Below, piece after piece: positions 1 through 12,899 of a DNA stretch of 64,000 nt. Source of the DNA: Collybiopsis luxurians FD-317 M1 (taxonomy: Eukaryota; Basidiomycota; Agaricomycetes; Agaricales; Omphalotaceae); the NCBI GenBank assembly GCA_000827265.1, contig KN834752.1, positions 496,001 through 560,000 of the forward strand, read 5' to 3'. Numbering within the stretch: the first letter of the stretch is position 1; each line of letters starts with the position of its first letter. The notes under the pieces were generated by a model. It ran no database searches. It worked only from the letters and a program-made list of their open reading frames with translations, and was not told where the DNA came from. A program made the position numbers and the translations under genes.

Positions 1-429
1 GCTCTTTCTCGTTTATCACCGATGACTGTGTCACCGTGGACTACAAATTTTTCTCTCATTTCTGGTAATGGCGCGTCGCCAACGTTTTGTATCAAGAGTC
101 AGATATCTGTATCGCTTACCACCCATACCCCTCTCACATGCTTACTACTCTCAATGTTCCTTAGCATCCGATAGACTTTAACACCCAAAATGTAGCATTT
201 ACTCTTGTCGATAGCTGTTGTAGTTCAATTCTGTTACCTGTGTATCTCTAAAATCTGCTAATTTAATGACGTGATACCAATATTTCCTGAAAGGTGTTGA
301 AGTCAGAAGCTCAGACTGCGCCGTGAGCACGTGAACTGTCGTTGCCGCAGCTCCGGCAACACCCTTGTGCAGCAGTGGCTTTTCGCTTCTATCGAGTTGT
401 TATTTCATCCTTCTTTGCCTTCGTCTGCC
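1..429. other. upstream region of RIC8, no gene seen
   Basis: No coding region could be supported here. The stretch is AT-leaning and holds stop codons in all frames. It probably contains the 3' end of a gene outside the window and the promoter and 5' leader of the RIC8 gene that starts at 430. No clear TATA box or other defined site was identified. Confidence 0.4.
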
Positions 430-2607
430 ATGGCAGATATTCTCAATTCCTATACTACATTATCTTCAGCAGCGCCCAGGGCGCAGGTATCAACAGTCCT
501 TCAATCTATCAGCAACGGTAAGCGCAAATATCCAGAAGAGTGTATAATACAGACCCGTTCTAACACCAATCAAAAGCTCCTCCTTTCACCTTTGATCAGT
601 CCTCTCGTGCCGAGCTCATCAGGCTCCTCTTGAAAGATTTAAAATCTGCAGGTCCCAAATCTCGGTTAACCCACAAAGGTGCGAAGAAATTCTTGTATTC
701 TCATTCTAATCCTCATTATGATCATCATCGCGTTTCTAGATGCCGCCCAAGCCCTGCTTGCTATCAAGATGCTAGGAAGAATTCCTTCCGGCGCCGAGCC
801 TTTATCAGAGGCTGAAAGCATCTCTACCCTCTTGACTCTCTCAAATTCGTTGAAAGACGATCCAGACGCATCTACTGAAGCTCTTCGGTGTATAGCAAAT
901 ACTCTATTACTGTTTGATCACGCGAGATCGACTTTAATTTCGGAAGAAGTGGGCGGAGGCGAGATTTGCATATCCATGCTGGATGTAAGTTTCGATAGAT
1001 TCTGTTTTGCGTTGCCACTCATCTGCTGTTTAGAAAGCTACGGCTGCAGATCAAATATTCACTCTTTCTCGAATCTTCTTCCTTGTGACCGTTTCTCGCA
1101 CACCTTTCATACAATACCTCGTCGACGACAAACGACACGGTCGTACCATGATTGATATTATCGCAACCAAGCTGGACGCGAGCATGGTTGGCCTTCAAGC
1201 AGGCGCGAAGTTCGCGCGAGACGCAATGACGGATCTTCTCAAAGTGGTGTTCAATATCTTAATCCACTACCCCAAGGTACTGATTATCTTCCTTGACATC
1301 TTGCCGATCGCTTAGATAGATTCTAGATGATCGATACTGAATCGTCGGGCACGACAGATGAAGAGTTGGATGATTCTTGGAGTCCGAAGCTGGACGGGTA
1401 AGTTTGTCGTTCTATTCGGTATGGCCTACAAACGAAGTTTTTTTCTGCAGTCTTCTGCCACCTCTTCTTCGAGCTTACCACACTCTTCCACCTACGTTCC
1501 CCGCGCCTATAGTCGCTCCCTTAACTCATGTTATCCATGCCCTCATCATTATTCCATGCACCTCCTCCTTACGCCCTGTTTGGTTCAGTACAATTCCTCC
1601 CCCGTTAGGCCGCTCCTCTACCTCGAGCCACTCCTCTGGTCGCAAATCGTCTCAGACTAATACCTCTGCTTCAAATTCTCCCGTTATAAGCAGTCCCGTT
1701 CTTTCACCGACTGAATCCCCTGATCCTAAACGTGGTAGCACGCCCCCCAAACCGAGTACGCTGGACCGTGCTTTATCCATGATATCTGCTGGACGCAAAT
1801 CATTTTCCCGTTCACCTTCTCCGAGTCCTCCGACTACTTCTCATGATGTTCTTTTGCGCACCCGCGATCTCTTGGAAGTTTCCTTTGGGCATCACTTCCC
1901 CGGAAATTCAGATCCAGACTCGCAAGAGATTCGTGAAGCTTTCCAGAAGGAGATAACAAAGCAGGGGATTCCGGCGGATACTTCGTTGGACGATGTCTTG
2001 TCACCACTGGTAGTCCTATGCACCCGGTTATGTCTAGCGGATGAAGGAACTCGCATAAAGGTGAGGGAGTGGATAGTTCCTCCTGATCTGGATAGAACCA
2101 ATCCTTTGGACGAGAGGTCGGACTTTCTCGGAAGGTGTATCAGACTATTGGGAAGTGTCTATCATACGAGACTGAAGGATGCAGTTGGTGAAATGCTCTA
2201 TGCCGCTTGTGATTCTAATGGTGCGAGTTCTTTTCTCATGATATGTTCCTTTCACACTGACTGAGTTTTCTGCAGCCTCATTACTGTCGAGCCTTTTTGG
2301 TTACGGTCATGTCGCAGGCCTTCTGTTCAACAAGGGCGTTATGTCTGCACCATCGCCGCCTTCTTCTACTTCTGACTCTGAAGCCTCTACTTCAAATTTA
2401 GATGGACGTGAAATCAATCCAATTACCGGCACGTACGCCCCAGTCGGATCGACTGCGTCCGCCACGGCTGATATGACGGAAGAGGAAAAGGAACAAGAAA
2501 TGGAAAAGCTATTTGTGTTGTTTGACAGATTGGAGAGGTCGGGTGCATTACCTCCAAGTCAAAATCCTATGAGGAAGGTCATTGAGAAGAGTATGGCGAA
2601 TTCTTGA
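430..2607 (+). CDS. ric8: Ric8/synembryn, G-alpha chaperone and exchange factor
   Basis: Ric8 proteins fold and activate heterotrimeric G-alpha subunits in the cytosol, acting upstream of cAMP and pheromone signalling in fungi. Seven exons join in phase: 430-517, 577-678, 740-984, 1034-1276, 1327-1397, 1451-2220 and 2276-2607, giving about 616 residues, a normal length for the family. The all-helical armadillo-like body is visible through blocks such as LRCIANTLLLF, RIFFLVTVSRTPFIQYLV and LLPPLLRAYHTLPPTF. The C-terminal core includes a typical LGSVYHTRLKDAVGEML stretch and a closing FDRLERSGALPPSQNPMRK segment. A Ser/Pro-rich insert around residues 300-360 (LSPTESPDPKRG) is probably disordered and may be phosphorylated. 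The start is the first ATG that opens the reading frame, and the 88-base first exon splices cleanly at GTAAGC. The family call is confident; the GEF role is inferred from homology. Confidence 0.9.
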
Positions 2608-4309
2608 TTTCTAGGTGTAAGGAGAGACTGGGACCTGTCAAGATGACGATTAATCGATGATTACGTCCTGGAGATGGAACGACTTCAACGAGCATTTCTA
2701 CGATTATTCAAATGATAAAGTGGTGAGGTGGGTCTAGAGATTTTTCAAGGGGGACCTCAGCGAAGGTCGACAGTCGTCGGTGTAATACTTCTTGTTCCTT
2801 TTCGTCCTCCGTTTCAACTTTTGGCATTTTCTTTATTATACATAACTTGCGTACGTGCTACACGGCATCGCCTATGACCCATGCGACTTGCATACAAACA
2901 TTGGTATTTGGAGACTACTCTTTCCTATCGTCTACCTCGTGCTTTGATATCTTTTAACTTACAGTACATACCCTACCAACTTTTAATGCGTACTCAATAA
3001 TTAATATTACTTTTGGTGATTTCTTTGATCTATCAAGCGCCCCTTCCAGGAAAAATAAAGCTAACATTCGATGGGGTGACTTATTGGATACCTGCGTAGC
3101 TATAGGTCCTCAGAGCTTATATATGACCGCGATAGCCTGGTTTAAACGAGATTCCTTGTTATATAAACAACGTCAACCTCTTCGAGGACTTGGTAACCAG
3201 GATATGACCGCGATTAGTCCGCAATAAAGTACTAACCATTAGTAGCTTTTCTCCACCGTCGAAAGCTTGCACACGCTCATTAGATATCCCAGTTTGTTGT
3301 GTGTCTCCGTCTTCTCAGGACAAGAAATTTCCAGCAACTTGGGCACTTACTTCTTTTCTACGATGGTCTTCTCCCGGGCATTTTCTCCATCTGGAGCCTA
3401 CTCATCCCGTCCATATGCTTTTTTGGTCGCAGTGCCTACTGGCATTGTTGATTGACTGGCTTCTCCTATAACCTGGATCCGAGTGTCCACCTTCCGCGAA
3501 GAGTAAATGAAACCGCGATTGTCACGAACCGGTGTAGTCATAACACCGCTGAAGAGCTCTTGATTGAGTAGAATAATGTGGACATAATAGAGTATGTCTG
3601 CTATCAATTCTTCATCCTGAGCGACATTCGAAGCTCGAAGGCGCAGAAGTCTGTGCTCAGCAGAGTCTTCTGCTCCACGAGACCAGCATCGTCTCATCAA
3701 TTGTGGCGTCCTGCAAGGAAAACCTGCAGTCGACTAAATATATCTCGCTTGTATGTGGTTTCTTGATTCTAATTTTGAACGTATGAGCGGGTATCCAAGC
3801 CTCCCGATGATGTTTGGAGGTTTGAACTTGTCGCGCGTTGCGTCGTTTGTTGCAGCTCAAGCTCAGGGACCGTCCGACACTACAATGAGACATTGTCGCG
3901 CCAGAATGTATGCTGTCAATATGCAGTTAATAGCATAACGAAGTAATCCTTCGGAGATCAACCCTCACCCGACGCCAGGGCAACTTCAATGTGCTTACCC
4001 GCAAGTTAAAGCCTTATAAGAGAAGGGCCTGAGGTGAGTGATGTCAGTAAATACATAGTTAGTTTCCCCGACCACTTCGTGGCGCAATATCTCTCATCTC
4101 ACCTTCAGAACTACCTCCATTGGTCCATAATTGAGTTCGAGCTTCGATCTCTGTATTATTAGTAATAGACGAACTCGGCATTGCTCGTCCTAGGTAGTTA
4201 AAGGCCCTTTCCGAGACGTTTGTATCTCTCTTGGGATCCTGTATCCTGCACCACGCCTGTGCTTAGGCTTGTGACCTCTGTCCGCTATCGATTTGCAACG
4301 GTTGTTCCA
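2608..4309. other. intergenic region, no gene supported
   Basis: This 1.7 kb stretch separates RIC8 and the F-box gene, both on the plus strand. Open frames of up to about 100 codons occur on both strands near 3.3-3.9 kb, but none shows a recognisable domain, and none links to a neighbour by good splice sites. A short phrase, TATGACCGCGAT, occurs at about 3121 and again at about 3202, perhaps a remnant of an old local duplication. The left part should hold the RIC8 3' UTR and the right part the promoter of the F-box gene. Confidence 0.4.
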
Positions 4310-5856
4310 ATGGCGATGCACAATTATCCCCGTCATCTTCCCCAGGAGCTCATAGAGTTGATACTGCAACACGTCAGCAGTATCTCCGACCTGAAAGCAT
4401 GCGCTTTAGCTTCGGGAACTTGGCGAGAGGCTGCTGCGCGAGAGCTTTTCTCATCGTTGACTCTGCTCTGTACTCCTTCGCAACAGCGACAATCCGATTC
4501 GAATCGACCCTTCAGTTTCGAGCTCGGTATTATATCTAGATATATGCGTCGCGAGCAGGATGCTCCCATCCAGAATGCTCTGGAATCAGACTGCGATTGT
4601 GAAATGTACCTAGGTCGGACTGTTCAAAAGTTCATTTCGACCGGTGCAGTGGCCTCTCCCTTCATAGTGAAGAACGTCAAAACACTTAGACTGGTCATTT
4701 GCAGCGCGGAAAATGACGACAATTTTGCTTCTCACCCACATCTTTTCCGATGCTACGACGAACTCGCGAGTAAGGACTTTTCTAAGCTACTGGACCAACT
4801 TCCTTTCACAAATCTTCGCCAGCTGATTCTGCCTCCCCTCCCGTCTCTCTTTAATTTCGGCCGAATCGCCAGAAAGTCTTTTGCATTAATTGAGGTTATC
4901 AGCTTCGAAGGTCTCCAAGACATCTCTGGAATAGACTTCAAAAATATCTTAAAGAGTAACTCGAATGCCTTCGCCTGCGGCTCGGAGAGGTTTCCATCAC
5001 TGCATACAATCACTTTTCGCGGAGGGATTCAATCTGCTCGCTCATGGATCCTCAGAGTCTTCTTTAAACGCGCTAGTACCTCTCGTGACAATGCAGGTTC
5101 CCTTATCTTGGAGATGAATTCAGTCGCCGCATACGGAGATGAGAATTTTACGAAGGCTTCTATGATATGCGAAATTCCTAGCTGGTGTTGTCTGGGCCCT
5201 TGCGAGTCCATTCCATCCAAAATACCAGGGAAAAGCTCGCTTGTAGAATTGATGGAGGACGGTCGAATAATCGACTGGGATATGATGTTTGTCGAGTCCT
5301 TTACGAGACCCTTGGCGATGAAGCAGATGGGAAAGTTCGTCCGTACATTGAAGATGAATGCCCTTCCCTCTGACGGTAAGCAGCAATCGTCGAGCGAAAA
5401 ATTTCCCCGCTGACTCTGAATCCAGTAGGCCGTTTGTTTGCTTTCATCGCTCGGAGCTTTTCCTCTATCCTTTCTCTTACATTATCTTTCAGCTCTTTAT
5501 CGATTCTCAAAAGATATTCTCAAAGTGGCACGGGCAAGGCCGACATGGTGTATCTCAACTCCCTTGCTGAGCTTCAGACCCTCATCCTGAAGCTGTCACT
5601 GCCTGGATTCATCTCCATGCGAACGCCACCAAAAAATCATTCGATCAGCGGCGGAGCGGATGTTCCTGCTTCTACGGTATCAAAGGTCGTCGACGAGCTC
5701 GACCTCATCTTCTTCGAGCTTTTTAATCGCTCCGCCCATCCTCAAATATTCCTCGAGATTGAAACAACGTCGACAACTTCCCCAGTCGAACCATTGCCGA
5801 AGAGGATCCACCCGTCATCAATGAATGTTAGATTGATACCAAGTCCAAAAGAGTAA
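4310..5856 (+). CDS. F-box domain protein
   Basis: F-box proteins are the substrate-recognition subunits of SCF ubiquitin ligases; the N-terminal F-box binds Skp1. Two exons, 4310-5375 and 5426-5856, join in phase (g+ta) to give about 498 residues. The F-box lies right at the N-terminus: HLPQELIELILQHVSSISDL followed by KACALASGTWREAA, the classic pattern of Agaricomycete F-box-like proteins. The rest contains leucine-rich segments such as FTNLRQLILPPLPSLF and LAELQTLILKLSLPG but no catalytic domain. The start was placed at 4310 because it directly precedes the F-box; a second ATG two codons later is also possible, and the frame is open upstream to 4220. Such genes are greatly expanded and fast evolving in mushroom genomes, so the substrate cannot be predicted. 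Confidence 0.75.
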
Positions 5857-6219
5857 CCAGCCTCCACTCGATTGTTACCAGGTGCTACAAAAAGTTGCAA
5901 AATCTAAAGAACGAGTCGTATGAAGTACAGTAGTGTACACGATGGATATGATGATGTGGTAAATATTAACTTTAACATATGTAGGTATGCTTCAATGACT
6001 ATGGCGATGAAACGATAAGAATGAGAAAAAAAAATACACGGAAGGCAGCGTCAGAGTGGAAGATAATGAACCGATGAGTGTAAAAGGTAAAATATCTGCA
6101 AGTGCAACTGTAGGAAGTTTAGAGTATGCAGCTCCTAGAAATGGACGGACCAGAAGATAGATGACAAAAGAGATAAGTACTGGAAAAAGATAATTGATGA
6201 GAAAGAAGCGTCAAGGTAA
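5857..6219. other. convergent 3' intergenic region
   Basis: This 363 bp region lies between the 3' ends of the F-box gene (+) and ATG1 (-), so it should hold two facing 3' UTRs. An A-run near 6026-6034 is present. No open frame with recognisable content was seen. Confidence 0.4.
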
Positions 6220-9200
6220 TCATGATGACGATGGGGCATTATTCGTGTTGTTCGCCTTGTCTTCAGGCTTTGCATCCCATGGGGCAGGTATCCGGGCGAC
6301 ATCAGCAAGATTCTGGTCTGCACGTGCATCCTTGAGTCGGTCTCGATCGTTCATACCCATTCGCGCTCGGCATCTGAAAAGACGAAGCTTTGTCCTCTTG
6401 ATCCCTGTAGCAAATTTCAGTTTATCTGCCTGGAACGAGCGTTTTAAAAACCTTACAAGTTGCAATGGTCTCTTGATCCTCTTTCATGAATGGGTTGCCG
6501 GCTTGAAGTAGGTCATCTTGTAAGGCGTACAGACACCACAGTGATTCCTCGTATAACTTCTCGCATTCGTCGGGAGTTGCAGCCTGATCAAGCAATTCCT
6601 TTCTTGCAGCTGTTCGACTCTGTATTTGGCGCCTTCGGTGATAAAGTCCAGGCAAGTAGAGGTTGAAAACGTACCAATAACAGCGCACGATCATATACTA
6701 GCTGGTCCAACCAGCTCTTAGGTCCATCATACTGTGCAGGAAGCCATGTTTTCACCAGTGCCGCACGATCGTTACACTTGATGAATCGATCTTTGTACCA
6801 TGATAATGCTTAAGAAATAGAATATATAAGCACAACTTTGGTCAAGTTAAACAAAACGCACCATCATCAAAGCCCTCGCTAACTACGAAGTTGCCATCCG
6901 GGAAGCGCATATTCATATGCTCCTGATAATTCCGTAATTTATCGATGCCTTTTTGACAAAAAGACATGAGCAGCATGTAAACCGCGACACAAGTTACAGC
7001 GTTATATTCTGCCTCCATATCAGCGTGTTTCCTTTTCTTGGCAATCTTGTCTGCCTCGCCTTCGCGTTTCGTAAACTTGCTCGGATCGGGTAGAGGTTCT
7101 GCAGAAAAGAAGGGTAAACATCCATGCGCAAGGTATGTCAAGAGGTGCGCACTCTGCGGTACAGCTTTCACAAAGTCGTACATCTCGTCCCCCCAATGTG
7201 TAAGCACTTCAGTTTTCTGTGCGAGCTCCTCCAACAACCTAAGCAATTCTTCTTCCAGCGGGTCGCGTTCTCCCTCTGTTTCTAATGAAAGAATCTGCGG
7301 TCGGCGTGGAGATGACGGTGAGCTGGGTAATCGAGACGGAACTTTAGACGAAGACGCTTTTCGCTGATGTTGTGGATGAGTTGTACCAAATAGCGTCTTT
7401 GATGCCAGGCTAATGGCGCGATTCAAAGCATTCGATGCTGCACGGGAAGCTAAGCTAGACGGAGAGGATGACAATGGAGGGGCAGGATTCGCGCTGGGCG
7501 GAGGAGGGAAAGTGGTGTTTGCCTGGTTGACGTCAGGCGGAGGATATTCGTCGACGGAAGGTGACGGTGGTACTCGTCGTTCTTGCAAGGGTCGCCTTGG
7601 GACCGAATCTAATTCTATTGTTAGGACAGGGTCAATTGAATTGGACCCGTCTTTAATTTTGACGCGCTCACCATCTACCGCTCGGTTAAACTCAACTGCA
7701 CGAGTGTCTCCAACAAGTACATATTCCTTCCGTAGCAATCCATCTTCCTCACTTTCTCCCGGTATAACAGAACTCTCAATGGACAAAGGTCGGGATGCCA
7801 TCCGTGGGCGAGCGGCTGGGTTGGAACTAGTCGAGGATTGTCTAGATTTGAGCACAGGTTGAGAGGGCCTACAAACGAGGATGTTCAATAACATCATCTT
7901 AAATATCCAAAATGACCTCACCCTTCTTTCGGTAATGGAGACTCAGCCGTAGGTGGTGTAGTTCCAGGTTCACCTAGCGTCGACGTTCTACGGAAATTAA
8001 ATCTGCTCGGAGGAATCATCGCCTTGTCGTCTAGTACCTCTGGTGGAATGACTTTATGAGCCTCGGGGGTGACAGGTCTGGCAGGCCAGGTGGGAGTTTT
8101 AACTGGGTCATTGCCATTCCCATTGTACCTGCTGCCTTCTGCGCTGGTAGCCCCACTCATCGTCGATGCTACTTGTGAGACTTCTTCATCTACGTCCTCT
8201 TTTGGTCTAGGGAACTTGCTCTTGGCCACAGCAGTACTCCCAAAGAACTGCTCAAAACTAGCTCGCTCAAGAGGTCTCTGCTTTAGCAACATCCGAATGA
8301 GCTTCTTGATGTCGTTTGCAACGGGAAGGGCCTCGCTTCCTCCTCCGCCGCTCTTGGCAGCAGAGGATGTAGGATCCTCGTCCGGAAACTTGATTCCTTT
8401 TGAGTGTTCAATCTTCTTCAACAGCTCGATATGATTCTGAGCGCGGAAGGGCGGTTTGCCGACACACATCTCATACAGCACTGCTCCTACGGACCAAAGA
8501 TCGGCTCGCTCGTCGTACTTCTTGTATCCGAGAATCTCTGGAGCCATATAAAGTCTGAAAGCATGGTGTCAATCATAAGTCGAGACCGAAATAGGAACCA
8601 GTCAACTCACGGGGACCCGCACAATGTTTCTGCCATCATGGTTTTGGGTAATGAACGAGCGAACCCAAAATCTGCAACTTTGAGAATAGGTACACCGAGG
8701 GGATGTCCACGAGCTAGTTCTTCTGGGGGAGCAGGACTCAGAAGTAAATTCTGAGGCTTGATATCTCGATGAATGAGATTCCTTTGTCGGAGAAACTTGA
8801 GAGCTCGGGCAAGTTGTCGGAGAAAGCTGCGAACGCAAGTCTCATCGAGACCTCCGGTTCGCGGATGAGGATAGTACTGGGGAGCCGCGCCGGGACTTGG
8901 AATGTATTCCAAGGTCTCGACCCGACCTCGTTTCTTGATGTAGTGAGTCAAGTCACCACCGGAACAGTACTCCATGACCAGATAGATGTTGCGCTGGGAT
9001 TGCTGGAGAAATGCAGATTATATGTGAAAGATTAGTGATAAACGGAAAAGTAGAACACCTACGACAATGTCTATCAAGCGAGTTATATGACGATGGGACA
9101 AGAGCTTGAGAATTTGAATCTCGCTCTGTAAATTATCAAACAGTTTCGTAGTAAGTTTGTCTCGTTTAACAGTCTTTATAGCAACTTGTTTGTGCGTTTC

Positions 9201-9394
9201 CTGTCAGCGCGAATGAGAATGAGAATGAGCGTGGAGGCGTTGCAACAATAATGAACACGCACTTCATGATAACCTTTAAACACTGTAGCAAAACTTCCCT
9301 TTCCAATTTCGTCTACAATAACATAAGGCCGAACCTCATCGTCGTTTGAGGCACCTGCGGATGATTTATTTCTGGTTGGCATCGGAGCCGCCAT
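6220..9394 (-). CDS. ATG1: Autophagy-initiating serine/threonine kinase Atg1
   Basis: Atg1 (ULK1 in animals) is the kinase that starts autophagosome formation together with Atg13 and Atg17. Eight exons, read right to left, join in phase: 9263-9394, 9063-9200, 8611-9002, 7922-8554, 6862-7868, 6675-6808, 6457-6619 and 6220-6404, giving about 927 residues. The N-terminal kinase domain (residues about 23-340) shows the glycine loop [12 protein letters not shown], the VAIK lysine, [17 protein letters not shown] and GSPLYMAPE, so it should be active. It carries an insertion between YIKKRGRVE and [13 protein letters not shown] long Ser/Pro-rich linker follows, including the Atg1-typical block [18 protein letters not shown]. 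The C-terminal helical domain that binds Atg13 is recognisable at [19 protein letters not shown]. The first ATG opens directly into the kinase domain. Assignment is very secure; the exact splice in the 3' third is slightly less so. Confidence 0.95.
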
Positions 9395-9630
9395 TTGTGA
9401 TCCCGGATATGGGATTGATTAGAGATATTAAGCTGAGCCCTTATGCGGGTAAAAGCATTCGATGTGATGGTAGAAAGAAAAGAGAGCTAGGCTATGAACT
9501 GGAGGTGGCTGTTGGCTGAACGGTGGACATGAGGGGCAAATGGCAGACTGCAGCAACTTGCTTAATTTAGCTGACTCAGCCAGCGTCTATCAAAGTCATT
9601 ACACCCAATCTACGCTACTTCAGAAATCAA

Positions 9631-10751
9631 TCAGAAATCGAATCCCTTGTTCATATCTTCATACAAAAGTTGTCGCATTCCAGGTGGAAGTAGTGGCTGA
9701 TCATTCTCAGCGATGTACTCTGCAAAAGTCAACCCAGTCAGAAAGGAAATTGCAAGCGGAAAGAAAAATTGCGCAACTAAAGGGCATTTCAACGCTTTCC
9801 TAGAAGAATATTACGCGATATTAGATTCGAGAATGGAGTCAAAGGGAAACAAACCTACCTTGGCGTTGAATTTTATCGTTGGATGGTCCTAAGCAAGAGA
9901 GCAGAGTCAGCAACGAAGCTGTAACAAAAGATTCTGCTCACGATATAAGGTATCTGGTTTAAAGGAACTAATAATGACAGATGAATCTGTGTGATTCGAT
10001 TATCATACGAGACACATACCCTTATCCTCTACAACGCGCTTCGTTACACCCAACGCCGTATCAGTAGTCATCTGAGTCGGACCAAGATGACGCCCAGGGA
10101 ACCCCATAACTCGCAATTCGCCTGTTCTATCCCTGGGTGGATCGTCACCTTCAATTCGACGTATGTGAGCAAAATCCTCAGGAGGCACTGAAAAACGATA
10201 CGCGTACCCAGAATACCCTAAACCCGAAAAATCTCTCAATCAGTAACAGACAATTTTTTAAACAAAAAATCTCGCGCACTCCAAACAGAAACCATTCAAA
10301 TCTTCCATCTCCATCTTCCGGGCTCAGCTCCTTTTCCGCCTTAGGATCCAACAAACAAACCTTTTCCAAGGATCCACCCAATCTTTCTTTAATTAAATCC
10401 AATACGCCTGCTTCATGGCAAAAGGCCAGGGATTTTGCCTTGTCGTCCGTGGTTTTTGCAAGTTCTGCAAACTTGAGTGTCAATGATCGCGTCGAGGTTT
10501 TTGATAGATGTGTAAAATGGACTTGAGAGTTAGGTCCAGCCAGTGTAAGCATATGCTACCCTTGAAAATCAGTATCATTGATCATTTGAGATCTGGCGCG
10601 AGACAGACCGCGTACTCTAGCTCGACCCATGGTGGAACGACTTGGGAGGTTTCATCGTCTTCTTCCATGTGCTCTGCATGTAGAAATTAGGATGAAATGG
10701 ATACCTCATACAGCTTCCCTGGGTATCACCTATAATATATGAAAAGCCCAT
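9631..10751 (-). CDS. SFM1: SFM1-like SPOUT protein arginine methyltransferase
   Basis: Yeast Sfm1 is a SPOUT-fold, S-adenosylmethionine-dependent enzyme that methylates one arginine of ribosomal protein uS3 (Rps3) in the cytosol. Nine exons join in phase: 10730-10751, 10609-10673, 10280-10555, 10208-10217, 10020-10148, 9942-9967, 9859-9888, 9778-9799 and 9631-9719, giving 222 residues, close to the yeast length. The family is recognised by an N-terminal IIEHMEEDDE, a central FGGILGDDPPRDRTGELR and the cofactor-site stretch GRHLGPTQMTTDTALGVTK, followed by VPLNQIPYIDHP and SVEMPFKYI. The exons are strikingly small; one is only 10 bases and encodes the GIL of GGILG, yet leaving it out breaks the most conserved motif. 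The gene ends about 240 bp from the ATG1 start, on the same strand. The family call is confident; the uS3 target is inferred from yeast. Confidence 0.88.
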
Positions 10752-10932
10752 CGGTTTTGAAATTTGAAAGCTTAGGTTCTGTAAATCGATTGACGCTCAA
10801 CGCGTTCAGGCGCTTGACAGTAGCATTGTAGTATACACCAGATAAAAGTAGAGTCATTTAAGGGTACATCATACTTCTAAAAGTCCATTAACGTGTCCGA
10901 TAACAGTTATCGATAGATTCTCTCTATCTCAC

Positions 10933-12443
10933 TCAATGGAAAGTATCCCTTCCACCAGGAGCTGGACGACTCGTAACATCATGCTCCTCCTGAGACCCAC
11001 TTGCTTTATAAACAGGCTCATCAAAGTCCGCAAACGGATTCTCCTTGGCCCTATCATCAACTTCGTATCCGTAAGTGGGCCCACCGGTATAGCCGGGAGG
11101 CTTTCCGTCAGCACCTGCCATGGCGGGAGGTGGGCCAGGAGGAGGTGCATACTGTCCATAGGGTTGCTGACCGTATCCGGGTCCGTACTGGTATCCAAGA
11201 CTTGGTACGGAAGCGTTGTAGGCAGGGTTGTAGTGAGAAGGGAACCCTGATGGTGGGCCACGGATGGGAGCGCGAACGACATTGGCGGCGCTAGTGGGAT
11301 CCAGCAGTTGACGATAGTAGGCATAGGAGAATAAACTGAACATCGAGGAAATGACTGTCCCCCAAAAGTGATTAGTTGGAAACAGCATGATCAAAACTAG
11401 ATACGTACAGATGAGGAGCAGCAATTCAACAATATCAGCCCAAGAGTCATGGTTCCATTCACTGATGCACCCTACAAAGCAGGTATGATGATGAAAAAAT
11501 CAAGGCCACACCAGAATTTCACTTACAGCTGTTTGCGTCGTCCCTATCAATGACACTGTGGCTGATGGGTCCGAAGAACCCAAAAGGATAGTAAATTACA
11601 TCATCTCCAGTAACCAGATTGGTGCATTCGCCAATGATATCGTTCTGGGAGAAGAGCGTTGATACTCTGGGCGAACTGCGGAATCATATTGCATACGTAC
11701 TTTCATCGTAAAATGCACAATAACGTCTAATAGGCCACCGCCGGTGGCAATTAAAACTGTGACAAAAGACAGCATAGCGTATATCCGAACAAGTTGAGGG
11801 CGTTGCTAAGTACGGGTGAGCGATTGGTTTTGTAAGAGATGGCAAAGACGAAAACACACAGAAGCCGTGGCGGCGACACCAAATGCCTGGAAACAAACGT
11901 TATGAGCAGGGACGACATCACAAGCGGCAAAGGACCTACTTCAAAGGCGAATACTGTGATGAAGAGGATGCCCATAATTAATGAGAAGGTTGCCAGCTTG
12001 GACTCGTGTTCTGCAATAAGCCTGAGGGAGTAGAATTGGGAAGTGATAGGACGCTACGCACGGCCTCTGTCGATACTGATGGATCGGAAATTTCCAATCT
12101 AACGCAAGGTGAGTGTGGTTCGTGTAAGCAAGGTGATTTACCAACAGCTCTAAAAGTTGAATTTAGATGAAGTGGAAGGATATGAGTTTGAATGAAACGC
12201 ACGAAAATAGGGAGTATATTGCGCTTAGAAAGGCGACTAAAGATACCCAAAAAGCTCAGAAAGATGAACCAGATAAGCAAGAAAACCAGATTTACAAAGC
12301 ATAACGATAGACCTCAAGTTTCTGCCAGCAGAAAGTCGAGAGACATAGGATGATTGAGCGCCTGTTCGTAAGGGGGTCAGGAAGGTGTAAATTGAAATTG
12401 TGATTGTAATGACTGAACCTGTAGGAGGCGGTCTGTTGAACAT
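10933..12443 (-). CDS. Four-helix membrane protein, paralogue A of a divergent pair
   Basis: I do not recognise a named family. Eleven exons join in phase: 12419-12443, 12296-12361, 12203-12236, 12142-12149, 12062-12098, 11940-12021, 11860-11886, 11701-11805, 11527-11644, 11409-11471 and 10933-11354, giving 328 residues. Four hydrophobic helices are visible: SIVMLFAFLSAIYSLFSA, LATFSLIMGILFITVFAF, YAMLSFVTVLIATGGGLL and IVELLLLIFISSMFSLF. Loop cysteines (GEC, SWC) sit between helices 3 and 4, and a YAYYRQLLDP box follows helix 4. The C-terminal tail of about 130 residues is cytosolic in type, rich in Gly, Pro, Tyr and Gln (YGQYAPPPGPPP). One exon is only 8 bases. The gene is head-to-head with a paralogue starting at 12900, which shares the helix layout, several intron positions and the YYRQ-DP box. 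A membrane-organising or adaptor role is possible but not shown. Confidence 0.72.
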
Positions 12444-12899
12444 GACTGAAAGGTGAGACTAGCTGGATTAGAGAAAAAGATTAAAAGATGAATGTGGTAC
12501 GGTTGCAAGGAGGAGGTGCAACGGTGTGTCCATTGTTCGGCGCTGGTTCAGCGCCTTCGGTAATTGCCGTAGCATTGTTCTCACAGACAATAGATAAATT
12601 CTAAGTACATCGAGTCTCGAAAATGCTATTGGCCAAAAAGACTAGCATCTTATCTGTTAGTTGGATTAGTAGACAGTTCGGCCTCAGTGGGCAACGATGC
12701 AGTGAGTACCGCCATTCAGAGTGTAGGCTCCCCTCCAATGGTTACTCCGGCGTCGCGTATCATACTTCGAAACATACCCATCTCCGTTTATTGATCCGAC
12801 GGCCGCAGCAGCGCGTCTCTTAAATACCTCAGGGCGCTCAGCAGAATGTTCTCCCTCATACGGTACTGGTTACTGTACAGAGACAAACATCGTTGAACG
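12444..12899. promoter_or_regulatory. shared divergent promoter region of the membrane-protein pair
   Basis: These 456 bp separate the two start codons of the head-to-head paralogues and must carry both 5' leaders and promoters. No coding frame fits either neighbour better than the chosen starts. I could not identify a specific factor-binding site by eye; a small inverted phrase GGCGCTGGTTCAGCGCC lies at about 12540. Confidence 0.5.
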
